DNA from: Symbiodinium natans
Taxonomy: Eukaryota > Sar > Dinophyceae > Suessiales > Symbiodiniaceae
DNA length: 64,000 bases
NCBI GenBank assembly: GCA_905221605.1
Contig: CAJNDS010002224.1
Span: 652,523 to 716,522, forward strand
Direction of reading: 5' to 3'
Part shown: positions 21,430 to 31,324 of the stretch, one piece after another
Numbering within the stretch: position 1 is the first letter of the stretch
Layout: each line of letters starts with the position of its first letter
Translations under genes and position numbers: made by a program
Notes under the pieces: model-generated
Told to the model about the DNA's origin: nothing
Databases searched by the model: none
Seen by the model: only the letters and a program-made list of their open reading frames with translations

Positions 21430-22590
21430 GGTTTAGGGTTTAGGGTTTAGGGTTAGGTTTTTGAGTGACATTGAACGGAGAAAGATTACTGAGGTCTAGC
21501 GTTCAGCCTTACAGCCACAAAGACTGGAATTTCTTGGTCTTTAGGCTAAGGATCCTTGAGCCCTTCGGGTTAGGGTTTCGGGGTGGTCTTGGGCATAGGG
21601 TTGCAACGTTTAGAGTTTATGCCTGGGGCCCCTCAAGTTTTAGGTCCCTCCCCTCTCCGTGCCCCAAACCCTGAACCCTAAACCCTAACTTATAAACCCT
21701 AAACCCCAAACCCTGAACCCCAAACCCTAAACCCCAAAACTTAAAGCCTAAACCCTGAAGGACACTGGACGGCATGAACCAAAGGCCTGCTTGCTGAGCC
21801 CTTGCTCTTTGGGGTTTAGGGGTTTCGGGGTACAAGGGTCAGGGTCTGGAGATGCCGAGGTTAACAGGTTAAGACATCAGGGCGGGTTTTTGGTGTAGGG
21901 TGAACGGTTGAGGGTTTCAGGTCTAGGCCTTGGGGTTAACACGTATCCTTTCATTCAAGCATCGCCCGAAATTAGGCCCTAAACCCTAAGCCCTCTCACC
22001 AGCATAACCCCAAACCCTTAACCCTAAACCCGAAACTCTGCATTAATTAAGCACGGGGGGTCAGGGGGGGAAGCTCAACACCTACTCCGAAATGGCACTC
22101 GAAAAAAAAACCTTTAAGCCTTGCTCTTTCCATAAGGGGCGCGCGTAGCGGCTTTTGGGTTTTGGGTCGAAGGGCATCGGGGCCTGGGAAGGTGCGGTGT
22201 AGCGGCATCGGCGGCCGCTGCAGATGCAGGCTCACCTGCTGGGCGCTCCCCCTAACCCCCCAAAAAATTTGGGCTTAGGGCTTAGGGCTTAGGCCTTAGG
22301 GCTTAGGGCTTGTGTAGGGTCTCCCCCAAAATATTGGGGGGGCGAGGAGGGGGGGAAGATACGGGTTGAATGGATTCTAGTATATTCAGGCTATAAGGAG
22401 GTTGGTCCCCTCCCTACTTCGGGCAACGCCCACCTCGCTGCAGGCCTCAAAAATTCGGGAGATTTGGATATGACTTTAAGCCTTTTGCAATGTCCTTTCC
22501 TAAACCCACAAACGTAACCCTCAAGCCTGACCCCAAACACCCAAGTGTTGAAAAGCTAGGCTGCCTTCGATGGGGCTGCCTTCGATGGGT
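21430..22590. other. Repeats and unassigned unique sequence
   Basis: Telomere-type blocks alternate with unique pieces at 21,470-21,660, 22,040-22,240 and 22,320-22,480. A minus-strand GTGAGC follows AGCGCCCAGCAG near 22,220, but the upstream part is too short to call an exon. Confidence 0.4.
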
Positions 22591-22599
22591 CTGGCCGCT

Positions 22600-23207
22600 T
22601 CACCGCCCTCTTTCGACAAGGACAAATTGCAGCTTTAGGTCCCTCTTGGTACTGTCGCTGTGACAAACAAACATATGTTTTGCCAGCTTTTCCCCGGGCT
22701 TTGGTGAAACGGGTTTTCGCGACGGCCAGTGCCCCAGGCCTCGCGCCTCGCGGAACTTACGTTGCAGACCTGAATTTCTGCACAGCTTCAGGCGCGACCT
22801 CCGCAATTTTCTCAACCAGGATGGGCAGCAAGTCATGGCTGCCGACGCCCCGTTTCTTCAAGGACTCCAGGCGCTTGGACAGCTTGTCTTTTCTCTTTTG
22901 GTGTGGTGTCACCAGAAGAGTTTGCATGAAGAAGGACTCGCTGGACCTCACCATGGCTCGCGCAGCGACTTCGTCTGCAGCTTTCTTCCTGAGATGGTCG
23001 TGGGTTTGAAACTATAGCGGAATGTCGCCTTGCCGCGGCAAGCCAAGACGCTTGCAAGGACAGGCTGGTCGCAGAGCTACGGTACGTGTGCTGCGTGGAA
23101 GCTTCTGGCAAAGAGAACGTCTTCTACACCAACCCTAGGTCGCAATGTGATGCCCGGGGGCCTCTTGCATATCTTCGACTCTAGGCTCTCAGCTACAAGC
23201 TCGTTTT
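22600..23207 (-). CDS. Three-exon gene, C-terminal part with stop
   Basis: Exon 1 (23207-23086): ELVAESLESKICKRPPGITL, then RPRVGVEDVLFARSFHAAH and donor CAC|GTACCG. Exon 2 (23011-22761) enters through CTATAG and reads FQTHDHLRKKAADEVAARAM, VTPHQKRKDKLSKRLESLKK, then LPILVEKIAEVAPEAVQKF, leaving through AC|GTAAGT. Exon 3 (22657-22600) enters through TTTGTTTGTCACAG and reads TDSTKRDLKLQFVLVERGR then TGA. Both junction phases (0 and 2) match. Introns are 74 and 103 bp with normal signals and no telomere repeats. About 143 residues are visible. Upstream exons may lie beyond the minisatellite. Basic, helical protein, not assigned to a family. This is the cleanest ordinary gene in the window. Confidence 0.75.
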
Positions 23208-23268
23208 CTTAATTCAGTCTAGCGGCAGCTGTAACCCGAGTTCCGGGCTGCTTGCCTCGGCCTTCTGC

Positions 23269-23635
23269 AGGGGAAGCAAAGGCCCAGAGTCCGTACTACA
23301 GCTGAAGATTCTGTTGGTTGACGGCGGGAAGCAAAGGCCCACAGGCCGTACTGCAGCTGAAGACTTCCTTGGGTGACGGCGGGAAACAAAGGCTCAGAGT
23401 CCGTGCTACAGCTGAAGATGCTGTTGGTTGACGGCGGGAAGCAAAGGCCCACAGGCCGTACTGCACCTGAGGACTTTCGTGGGTGACGGCGGGAAGCACA
23501 GGCCCAGAGTCCGTGCTACAGCTCAAGATGCTAGGTTGACGGCGGGCAGCAAAGGCCCAAAGCTGAGGACTTCTTTGCGTGACGGCGGCAAGCAAAGGCC
23601 CAGAGTCCGCGCTACAGCTGCAAATGCTGTTGCAA
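23269..23635. repeat. Minisatellite, unit about 60-66 bp
   Basis: Five to six diverged copies of a unit containing GACGGCGGGAAGCAAAGGCC and CAGAGTCCGTGCTACAGCTG. Long frames through it are repeat artefacts. Confidence 0.85.
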
Positions 23636-23640
23636 GCTCA

Positions 23641-23885
23641 AGAAATTCATCGGATTAAGATTGCTGGGCAGGGAAATCCATCGGATCAAGATTGCTCAGC
23701 AGGGAAATCCATCGGATTAAGATTGCTGGGCAGGGAAATCCATCGGATCAAGATTGCTCAGCAGGGAAATCCATCGGATCAAGATTGCTCAGCAGGGAAA
23801 TCCATCGGATCAAGATTGCTCAGCAGGGAAATCCATCGGATCAGGATTGCTCAGCAGGGAAATCCATCGGATCAAGATTGCTCGA
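23641..23885. repeat. 31-bp tandem repeat
   Basis: Eight copies of a 31-bp unit (GGGAAATCCATCGGATCAAG plus ATTGCTCAGCA), nearly identical. Since 31 is not a multiple of 3, each frame cycles through three peptides. Confidence 0.92.
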
Positions 23886-23909
23886 GCAAATGAGCATCAG
23901 AACACTTTC

Positions 23910-24588
23910 CATTTCTACTTAGGGTAATTGGGGATTAGGGTGTCCTTTCAATGCCGACTAGAAGATGTATGTTATAAAGACCCCGTGCGCGTTTTGGTCT
24001 CCCGGTGCCGCTTGCCGGGGGGTGGCCCAGGGCCTCACCAGGCCGGGCTCACCCGTTTTTTAACAAAACGACATTTTATACGACTTATCGGCATTGAGTT
24101 GACAGGACCAATTTTTTATATCTAGTTACAGCAGAGCCCCCCCTGCCCAGGCCGTAACTAGATGAATGAAGACTCTGGATGAAGTTACGTCGTGAGATGG
24201 CAAAACACAAGTACAACATGATACATGCTGGCCTGGGCTAGAGGGAACCCCAGGCCCAGGTGTGAGCCCCTAGTGGGACCCGACACCCTTCCACGGGCCC
24301 CCCTTCTTCAAAACGATATATATAAAACTTAACCGGGGGTTTGGGCTCGGGAAAAATATGCTGGGTCTAATATCTAGACCTAGAAGCATCAAATCATCGT
24401 GGAGCAAAAATGCACCCCACGGGCAGGGCGATATATGTGCCCTGCGGAGGGGCCGAAAAGGGCCCGTTTTTTATTGGCGCAAGCAACATGAGCATCAGCA
24501 TCATGAGCATCAGCATCACGAGCATCAGCATCATCGGCATCCTCGCAACGGCATGTCCTGTACATGAAGGTGCAAGGCCAATGTTCGC
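23910..24588. other. Longest stretch free of telomere-type repeats
   Basis: About 680 bp of unique sequence with AT-rich tracts (TTTTTTAACAAAACGACATT and ATATATATAAAAC), several GC-rich palindromic bits (GGCCCAGGGCC; CCAGGCCCAGG) and a CATGAGCATCAG repeat at 24,487-24,540. It lies directly 5' of the plus-strand frame at 24,589 and could hold its promoter or upstream exons. Confidence 0.4.
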
Positions 24589-24762
24589 ATGGGCGAAAAA
24601 ATGAAACTTAGAACGTGCCGGGACGAGCGAGAGATTGGAGATAGGCGAATCAACTGGCTGGTGGATAGAGGGCGCGTGAACCAGGGCATGGCAAAGTTTA
24701 CGGTGCGGGCTTTCGTGGCGGCATGGAAAGAGCTGCCCGAGACCCTTGCAAACTACCCCTAA
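24589..24762 (+). CDS. 57-residue plus-strand open frame or terminal exon
   Basis: ATG at 24589 (a second ATG at 24601) opens MGEKMKLRTCRDEREIGDRR, then INWLVDRGRVNQGMAKFTVR and AFVAAWKELPETLANYP, stop TAA. Upstream the same frame is open to a TGA about 30 bp away. Composition is strongly protein-like. The minus strand is poor here. Family not recognised. It could be the last exon of a gene or part of a mobile element, as it is the only well-supported plus-strand frame between minus-strand exons. Confidence 0.55.
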   Translation: MGEKMKLRTCRDEREIGDRRINWLVDRGRVNQGMAKFTVRAFVAAWKELPETLANYP

Positions 24763-25086
24763 GGATCCCGACCGTAGGATTTTGGGTTTGAGGTTTCGAG
24801 TTTAGAGTCCAGGGTTCAGGGCACTTGAAACCCTCGACCCTCAACCCTAAAAGGTAGCGGTCCAGCCTTCTCGGCAGCGCCGAGGTGGCCACCGCAGCAG
24901 CCGGGAGGATGGGGTTTAGGGTTGAGGGTTTAGGGTTTAGGCTTTAGGGTCTAGGGTCTAGGGTCTAGGGCCGTAAACACCCCGATTCCTGACCTAAACC
25001 TACAAACCCGACAAACCCCATAAACTCCATTATATAGGGGTTTGAGGCGGTTCAGGGTTTGAGTTCTTCAGGGTGGGATTGGCTAC

Positions 25087-25138
25087 CTGTACACTTCGCG
25101 GCTTGCGCGTGTCATCCTTGCGCAGGGCTCTGATACAA
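25087..25138 (-). CDS. Candidate exon, donor duplicated nearby
   Basis: The minus strand reads CIRALRKDDTRKPRSVQ, then CAG|GTAGCCAATCCCACCC. The same 20-bp intron start recurs at 25,211-25,191 as GTCACCAATCCCACCC, after another open segment (WHGLLADKQRHAARSRN), so two exon ends share one intron-start sequence. Confidence 0.45.
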
Positions 25139-25343
25139 GGTTTTAGGGTCTTAGGGTTTGAGATGTTTTTAGTTTTAAGGTTTAGGGTTGTTCAGGGTGG
25201 GATTGGTGACTGTTGCGGCTGCGAGCCGCGTGGCGCTGCTTGTCGGCCAGCAGGCCGTGCCATGGGACCCCCTAAACCCTAAACCCTAAACCCTAGTGGT
25301 AGCAAAGAGAGTAGAACTTGGGAGTGGCAGGCCTTCACGTGGT

Positions 25344-25492
25344 TTAGTGGCAATTTAGTGGGTAGCCGGAGAGATGGAGAGCTAAGGCAGGTTTTCTGCG
25401 GCTCAGGAGTCTTAACAACAATTTCAAGGATCTGACATGAGCCTTGAAAATATAAAACTGAACGAGAGCCCGCATGTCGACCTGAGACCTAA
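25344..25492 (-). CDS. Candidate exon ending in TAA
   Basis: The minus strand reads SQVDMRALVQFYIFKAHVRS, LKLLLRLLSRRKPALALHLS and GYPLNCH, stop TAA. A CTGTTAG acceptor precedes it. Leu/Arg-rich helix. No family recognised. Confidence 0.45.
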
Positions 25493-25664
25493 CAGCTGCA
25501 CCCAAAACCCTAAGCCCTAAAACCCAAATTAGGTTTGAACGAGGGATGTTTGGGAGCATGATTCATGGGCTTTTTCTTCCAATGTTTTATCCTCCTTGCT
25601 CGGGGTGCCTTAGGCTGTAGGTGGCCTTCTCTAGTTTAGGGTTTGAGGGTAACCACTTACCCTA

Positions 25665-25778
25665 AGGGTCCATGTACCTTATGATTATGCACTTGGGCCC
25701 CAAAGTCCCTTTTTTTGGAGGTACTTTAAGCCCCAAGCATTCCCTATTTAGGTACATGGACCCTTGGGGTTACTGTAC
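25665..25778 (-). mobile_element. Introner-like element, family B, second copy
   Basis: Arms CTAAGGGTCCATGTACCTTA and TAGGTACATGGACCCTTGG. On the minus strand its 5' end is GTACAGTAACCCC, immediately after the exon 25925-25779, the same geometry as the copy at 5,881-5,994. Confidence 0.7.
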
Positions 25779-25925
25779 CAACCGCAGTTGGAAGACTTTC
25801 TCTGAACCGGCTTCCTTGCTTGCCGGGGCGTTCTGGCCGAGCTTCTCCACCTCCCTACTCATGCCAGCGTTCACCCAAGCCGCCTCCCGTTTGCCGCGCA
25901 AGCTTGTCCGTCTCTCCTTGGATCC
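25779..25925 (-). CDS. Candidate internal exon ending at introner B
   Basis: Minus-strand CCCTAG acceptor, then SKERRTSLRGKREAAWVNAG, MSREVEKLGQNAPASKEAGS and EKVFQLRL, donor TTG|GTACAG. 49 codons, charged and helical. The plus strand is also open but Ser/Leu-rich and lacks borders. Confidence 0.58.
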
Positions 25926-25986
25926 CTAGACTCTAAACCCAAAACCCTAAGCCCTAAACCCTAAACCCCAAACCTTAAATCCTAAG

Positions 25987-26087
25987 CGATGTTCTGCTTG
26001 TCGTGCATTGAGGCCATTGCCCGCAGAGGAAGCCTTCTTGAAGCAACCGCTCGCCTGGTTCTTCTCGGCTTTGAAAGCACCCGACAG
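25987..26087 (+). CDS. Candidate exon, strand uncertain
   Basis: Plus strand: CTAAG, then MFCLSCIEAIARRGSLLEAT and ARLVLLGFESTRQ, donor CAG|GTAGAT, all in phase. Minus strand: GYIYLSGAFKAEKNQASGCF and KKASSAGNGLNARQAEH. Splice signals favour plus; neighbours favour minus. Confidence 0.35.
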
Positions 26088-26956
26088 GTAGATGTAGCCC
26101 TAAATCCTAAATCCTAAACCCTAAACCCTAAATCCAAAATCCTAAAACCCTAAACCCTAAATCTTCAGCTACTGCAGGCAACAATGGTGTCCATCCCATC
26201 TCTCACCTCACCCTAGAACCTGAGGCTTCGAGAACACGCCAAAAGCTGAACATTCACTTCCTGGCGGAGGGGTTTAGGGTTTAGGGTTTAGGGTTTAGGG
26301 TTTTGGGTTTATAGGGTTTAGGGCTTGTGTTTAGAGTTTAGGGTTTGGGGTTAGTTTAGGGTTCAGGGTTTGGGGTCTGGGGTCTGGGGTTTGGGGTTTG
26401 GAGTGGTGAAGAATAGCCGGTTTCACCCTTGTGTCTCTTCAAGGGAGGAAACAATGAACACATAAACACTTCACCCTTGGTGTCTTTTCAAAGGCGGTTT
26501 CAACCGCAACGCTTCACGGCTATCCCTCCAAAACCCCATGGGCCCTTAAGAAAAGGGTACCCCTATTTTCGGACACCCCCCATATCTCCAAAACCCCAAA
26601 AACAAGACCCAAACGCCAAAACGCTGTCCAGCGCCCAAGACCAAGCCGGGCCAGGATATTAGAGTGAGGGCATGTGCCCTAAACCCTAAACCCTAAACCC
26701 TAAAACCCTAAACCTTATACCCTAAACCTTAGGGCGTTTGGGGATCTTAGGGTTTCGGGCTTGAGGCTTTCAGTCTTACAGGGCGCGGTGCTTCATGCAA
26801 GTGTAATTTTAGGGGTGAATGACCATACTGCACCTAAACGACTAAACCCCCTACAAACCCCGCCCTAAGCCCGCTAGCCGTTAGCCACTAACCCTAGACC
26901 CTAAACCCTAAACCTTAAACCCTAAACCCTACACCCTACACCCTAAACCCTAAACC

Positions 26957-27046
26957 CTAAGGCGCCACAAGCAGGCCGGTTGTCGCCTCCTCAAGGCGTC
27001 TGGTTTCCCAGAGGCCGTCCTCAAAGACCTCTTCCTCCCAGGGGTG
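26957..27046 (-). CDS. Acidic exon, tail copied twice upstream
   Basis: After CCCTAG the minus strand reads HPWEEEVFEDGLWETRRLEE and ATTGLLVAP, then TAG. Shorter copies of the EEVFED core occur at 27,125-27,160 (EEVFEDTF) and 27,515-27,570 (WQEDVFEHTFWEP), each separated by telomere-type repeats or a hairpin element. The frame looks strongly coding, but the TAG may lie in the intron (an alternative donor is CTT|GTGGCG). Confidence 0.55.
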   Translation of the reverse strand, partial: HPWEEEVFEDGLWETRRLEEATTGLLVAP

Positions 27047-27234
27047 CTAGGGTTTAGGGTTTTGAGGGTTTAAGGTTTAGGGTTTAGGGTTTGGGGTTTA
27101 GAGTTTAGGGTTTAGGGTTTGGGTTTTAGGGAAGGTGTCCTCAAAGACCTCCTCCTAGGAGCTTTGGTGTCGTAACATTTCTAGGTGTAAGGGTCCTAAG
27201 GTTTACGAGGTTTGGGTTTATGGGTAGCGGTTGG

Positions 27235-27396
27235 AATGTTCCCCCTTATCCTAGCAGTCCCTAATTGGGATGATAATTGGGGGGGGGGGGGGGGGGGGGG
27301 GGGGGATGGGAATTGGGAATTGGGGGGGGGGGGGGGGTACTATACTCCCAATTTAAGGACTGTTAGCATACGGGTGGACATCCCAAGTCTTAAGGT
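27235..27396. mobile_element. Introner-like element, family A, with poly-G loop
   Basis: Arms TTGGAATGTTCCCCCTTAT and the complementary GGGTGGACATCCCAA, with a poly-G tract of about 60 bp interrupted by ATGGGAATTGGGAATTG in the loop. Confidence 0.65.
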
Positions 27397-27962
27397 TTAT
27401 GGGGCTTAGGTTTATGGGTAGCTCTCAAAAATTGGCTCCCTTGATGGGTCCCCTATTCAATACGGCAGACTTGCAATGAGGACCCCCAAAACGGGACCCT
27501 AGTTTAGAGAACTACCCATACAGGGGTTCCCAGAAGGTGTGCTCAAAGACATCCTCCTGCCAGGATGGGAAGGGTTTTGGGGTTCGGGGCTTTAGGGCAT
27601 TTAGGGTGTTTAGGGCTTTTGGTTTTTATAGGCTTCAAGTTTGAGGCTTAGGGTTTTAGAGGATATTCTGGGAACCGCCAGGGCTACAGTAGGTGGTACA
27701 AAGGTCCTCAGATTTCTAGTTGCGCTGCCAGGGTCTAGACCAGATTAAACCCCAAACCCGAAACCCCAAACCCTCAAACCCTAGGCCCCCAAACCCGAAA
27801 CCCGAAACCCGAACCCCTAAACCCGCACTCGAAACCCTAAACCCCAAACCCTCAAACCCTAAACCCTCAAACCCTAACCCTAAACCGTAAACCCTAACCC
27901 CAAACCCTAAACCCTAAACCCTAAGCCCCGAAACCCGAAACCCTAAACCCTAAACCCTCAAC

Positions 27963-28022
27963 GCAAGTGCCTCGTCCTCATCTTCCACTCTCAACTCTTG
28001 CTCCACCTGGCCATAAAAAGTC
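27963..28022 (-). CDS. Candidate exon, acidic
   Basis: TTCGTAG acceptor (minus), then TFYGQVEQELRVEDEDEALA. The frame also extends upstream (LNVRR). A donor could be GC|GTTGAGG or a telomere-type GGTTTAG. Strong codon appearance, no family. Confidence 0.48.
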
Positions 28023-28314
28023 CTACGAACATTCAGTCTTAAAGGGTATAATCAGAGGTTCCCTGAGCCCTAAACCCTAAACCCTATTACCTAACCCTAA
28101 ACCCCAAGCCCCAAACCCTAAACCCTATACGGCCCTAAACCCTACACCCTAACCCTAAACCCTGCCCTGAACCTGAACCTTCAAGGGCTGACACCGCACC
28201 GCAAACCCAACAACCACACCGCATCCTGTCGCAAAACAGAAGCCTGCGAGAAGGCAGAGGCAAAAACCTGCCAAAATGCAGAAACGTTTAGGGTTTACGG
28301 TTTGGGGTTTAGGG

Positions 28315-28665
28315 CCTCCAAAGTGCAGAAACTTCATCCCATAAGTGTTCTCCAAAAGACAGAACAGCGGGCGCCACTTCCGCATGTGTTCCAGGCAAGC
28401 GTCAAACACTGACTTTGTGCACCAGGTCCTTCTTGAAGCTCTGCGTGTTCTGAGGACTGATGTCGGGGCACGCGAACCCGGACATGTACAACTTCTCGGA
28501 GTTTTGTGGCAGGTTGCAGTTTCATGGCGCAGACACAGCGCCCTTTTCGAGTTCTTGGCAACATCTGCCACATCCTGAAAGATGTCTCGGAGGGTTGCTC
28601 TGCATCAGGAAGTAGCAGGCGGCTGGGTCGCAATCAACGGCGCCGATTTCACATAACGGCTCCCA
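28315..28665 (-). pseudogene. C5-cytosine DNA methyltransferase relic, frameshifted
   Basis: Minus-strand pieces in different frames line up in family order: CEIGAVDCDPAACYFLMQSN (the acidic cofactor-site region), FQDVADVAKNSK, then MSGFACPDISPQNTQSFKKD (motif IV; the family has G-F-P-C-x-x-x-S, here Ala replaces Pro before the catalytic Cys), then CLEHMRKWRPLFCLLENTYG (motif VI, E-N). At least four frame changes and several stops separate them, so it cannot make the enzyme as written. It may be a decayed retro- or gene copy. Each of the three long frames crossing this region holds only part of it. A C18 tract follows at 28,683-28,703. Confidence 0.6.
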
Positions 28666-28779
28666 AGCATCTGACTCAGAACCCTCCCCCCCCCCCCCCC
28701 CCCGCCTCCTAAGACCTAAAAGTAGGGCTTTGAGGGCATCCCTTTGGGGAGGGAGGTTGGGGGGATCCCTATATGACAT

Positions 28780-29180
28780 ATATCCTAAGCCCTCTACATC
28801 CCTAAAACCCTGAAGCCCTCTGCCCTACCCTAAATGCCCTGAAAACTTCATCCCAAAGCAACCTAGGAATCCAAAGCCTAAACCCAAAACTCTAAACACT
28901 AAACCCTAAGCCCTAAACCCTAAACCCTGAAACCGTACTATACCCTACGTACACCATACACCTTATGCCGTGTACACCCGGAAGCCTACATGCTACACCC
29001 AAAAACCCTCAAACGTCAAAACCCTAAAACCCTACAACCAGAGCCCTAAAACCCCCCAAACCCCGCAAACCCCCCAAACACCCCAAACCCCCCAAACCCC
29101 CCAAACCCCCTAAACCCCCTAAACCCCCTAAACCCCCAACCCAAACCTCCTAAACCCCCTAGACCCCTGAACCCCTAAAC
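28780..29180. repeat. Degenerate AAACCCT and AAACCCCCC repeats
   Basis: Irregular telomere-type units grade into poly-C-rich AAACCCCCC/CCTAAACCC units at 29,045-29,170. No coding sequence seen. Confidence 0.8.
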
Positions 29181-29181
29181 C

Positions 29182-29292
29182 CTAAACCCAATAAAATCCA
29201 TAAAGGGCCACTCCTGGCCCTGGTTGAAGCGGAGCCTCGATCAAGCGCCGGCCATTGAGGTCCTTCTTCTCACCCAGGGCAAGTAGGAATGC
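29182..29292 (-). CDS. Candidate exon
   Basis: A good acceptor, GTTTTCAG (minus), opens AFLLALGEKKDLNGRRLIEA and PLQPGPGVALYGF, running to a TAG formed by the first telomere unit. A donor must lie earlier or the protein ends here. The KKDLNGRRL stretch resembles a small helix-turn of many domains. Family not assigned. Confidence 0.55.
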   Translation of the reverse strand, partial: AFLLALGEKKDLNGRRLIEAPLQPGPGVALYGFYWV

Positions 29293-29454
29293 CTGAAAAC
29301 TGATAGGTTTAGGGTTTAGGGCTTACAGTTTGAGGGTTTAGGGTTTAGGGTTTAGGGTAAAGGGTGCAGGGTTTGGGGTTTAGGGTGAAAGGGTGTAGGG
29401 TCTTAGATTAAAAGGGTGTTGGGCTTTAAGAGTGTATTTCGCTCTTCTTCCTAG

Positions 29455-29499
29455 ATGGGGGCCCGAGCCTGTGGATCTAGAGCTCTGCTGACAGCGCAG
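29455..29499 (+). CDS. Candidate 45-nt plus-strand exon
   Basis: Polypyrimidine acceptor TCTTCTTCCTAG and donor CAG|GTAACC bracket exactly 15 codons, MGARACGSRALLTAQ. The signals are textbook, but the exon is short and isolated. A family G element follows in the inferred intron (29,522-29,635). Confidence 0.35.
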
Positions 29500-29814
29500 G
29501 TAACCGCACACATCCTAGACCTACTATAGGGGCCTTAATAATTACAAAGAGTTTTTTTTTTGGGGGGGGGTTGTTATAGTATAACGATAAAGTGGCCATA
29601 AGGGAATACTATTGAAGTGTTTATTCCGACCCCTACATAACACGCCACAAGGCCGTCGGCAGTCAAGGACTACTATTTGCATCAAAACCACCCAAACAAT
29701 ATTCGGCTTTATAAGGGCAATATAGGGACCATCAGCTTTTGTTTTTTGGCGGTTCTTAAAACAAATAGTAAATAGTAGTTCGGGGTGTCGGGGCCTGAGT
29801 TTCTGAGCCTCAAC

Positions 29815-29945
29815 CCAAAACACACACACACACACACACAGACACACACACAGACAGACAGAGACACAGACACAGACACAGACCCAGACCCAGACCCAGA
29901 CCCAGACACAGACACAGATACAGACACACACACCCTACCACCCCC
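29815..29945. repeat. CA/CAGACC microsatellite
   Basis: CA and CAGACA/CAGACC runs. Long Cys-Val or Thr-His frames here are artefacts. Confidence 0.95.
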
Positions 29946-30054
29946 CTCCACCCTAACCTCTACACTCTAAGTCTTAAGTAAAGCCAGCCTACCCCTAAAC
30001 CCTCTAAACTCTTTCTAAGTTGTAAGTATAGCCACCCTACCCTAAACCATGTAC

Positions 30055-30132
30055 CCAGACATCTCGGGAATAGCTGAACAGCCCAGGCGCATCTCTGTCC
30101 CGCATGGCAGCACCGTCTGCCTTGACAAAGGC
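30055..30132 (-). CDS. Candidate internal exon
   Basis: TTCTTGGTCTGAG acceptor and TGG|GTACAT donor (minus) bracket 26 codons: AFVKADGAAMRDRDAPGLFS then YSRDVW. Both ends are phase 0. Confidence 0.55.
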
Positions 30133-30361
30133 CTCAGACCAAGAACAAGCCAAGGGTTTAGGGTTTAGGGTTTAGGGTTTAGGGTTTAGGGTTTAGGGTT
30201 CAGGGTTGAGGGTTGAGGGTTGAGTGTTTAGGGTTTAGGGTTTAGGGTTCGGGGTCAGTGGCCGGGGTGGGAGTTGACGAACCCCCTAAACGGTTGAATT
30301 TGCGGGTTCAGGGTGTAGGGTTTAGGGTCTGGGGTTTGGGTGTCGGGTTTTCAAGGGATGA

Positions 30362-30475
30362 AGACTCGAACCCCTAAGGTTGTACCCCTAAATCTTCCCC
30401 TTTATGTGCTCCAAGCATGGCCCTTATTACGACCCTCAGGATCTTAAGGGTCCCCCAAAACCCAAAGGGTACAGC
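30362..30475. mobile_element. Introner-like element, family K
   Basis: Arms around GGTTGTACCCC and CCCAAAGGGTACAGCC. Relatives at 33,938-34,085 (with a telomere-type insert) and 57,922-58,035. Confidence 0.55.
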
Positions 30476-30657
30476 CTAGGGTTTAGGGTTTAGCGTTTAG
30501 GGTTTAGGGTTTCGGGTCTCGGGGTTTAGGGTACAAGGAAAACCCCCAGAGGGTTTAGGTTTTGACACCAGCATCCTGTTTATGCACACGAGGCCAAGAC
30601 ACTTCGTGACTAGATGACTAAAGACACGTGCCCAAAAGAAAGCTACTCAGCAGTTAC

Positions 30658-30708
30658 CGGAAAGAAATACAAAGACAAAAACAAGCATGGACAAATCCTC
30701 TTGCAACT
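30658..30708 (-). CDS. Candidate internal exon, hydrophobic
   Basis: GCGGCAG acceptor and G|GTAACT donor (minus) bracket LQEDLSMLVFVFVFLS, a possible membrane helix. Short, but with clear borders. Confidence 0.42.
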
Positions 30709-31108
30709 CTGCCGCGGTTAGGGGTTTGGGTTTTTGGGGGTTTGGGGTTTAGGGTTTAGGGGTTTGGGGTTTAGGGCTTAGGGTTTAGGGTTTAGGGTTT
30801 AGGGCGATTTCGGCAACCCCCTAAACTGTGAAGCCCCTCAAACACTCCTATTTAGGGCCCCTTGTCTTCGTCACAGACTATAGAGACAGGTTTCCAATTG
30901 ACCCTATAAGCCTTCTAGACATCTTTGAACCCTACAAGCGCCAAACCCTAAACCTTAAGCCCCCAACTCTCCAAAACCACAAGAGCTAAGTCCTACCTTA
31001 AGAAGCCAAAACCTACTTCTGTGTAGGATTCCCAAGAATCCTACAAGGGGATTTATACTAAGAACCTACAAAAAGTGGGTTTTGTGTTCTTTGGGTAAAT
31101 CTCCACCC

Positions 31109-31215
31109 GAGCCCCCAGCGCTAAAGTCGGATTCTAGGGCGAAGCCCCGTAGGACGATGAAGATCGCCAGGGGCACCTCAAAGGAAATGCCCGGATGCAC
31201 TGTGCAGGCGTAGGG
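31109..31215 (-). CDS. Candidate exon, possible RNA polymerase second-subunit fragment
   Basis: The minus strand reads KPYACTVHPGISFEVPLAIF then IVLRGFALESDFSAG. The pattern I-P-[LV]-x-[IV]-x-x-[RK]-x-[LF]-x-x-x-S-D is reminiscent of the region in RPB2/RPA2/RPC2 where the chain reads as a conserved strand followed by R-A-L-G and S/A-D. The match is partial (R-G-F in place of R-A-L-G, and two extra residues), so this is only a suggestion. CGAAG or CACAG may be the acceptor. Confidence 0.45.
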
Positions 31216-31324
31216 CTTCGGGGGTTAGGGTTTGGGCTTGAGGGGTTTTGAAGGCATAACCCCATAATCAACCCTAAAGGGGACCTGTGAGGGATTCTAT
31301 CATGGGGTTATCCTGGTTCGGTTG

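Noticed and set aside
23641-23885. CRISPR array
   Set aside because: The 31-bp units are directly adjacent with no unique spacers; it is a minisatellite in a eukaryotic setting.
29542-29970. Cys-Val and Thr-Asp frames on both strands
   Set aside because: Translation of the CA/CAGACC microsatellite; the same holds at 44,974-45,313 and 59,908-60,261.
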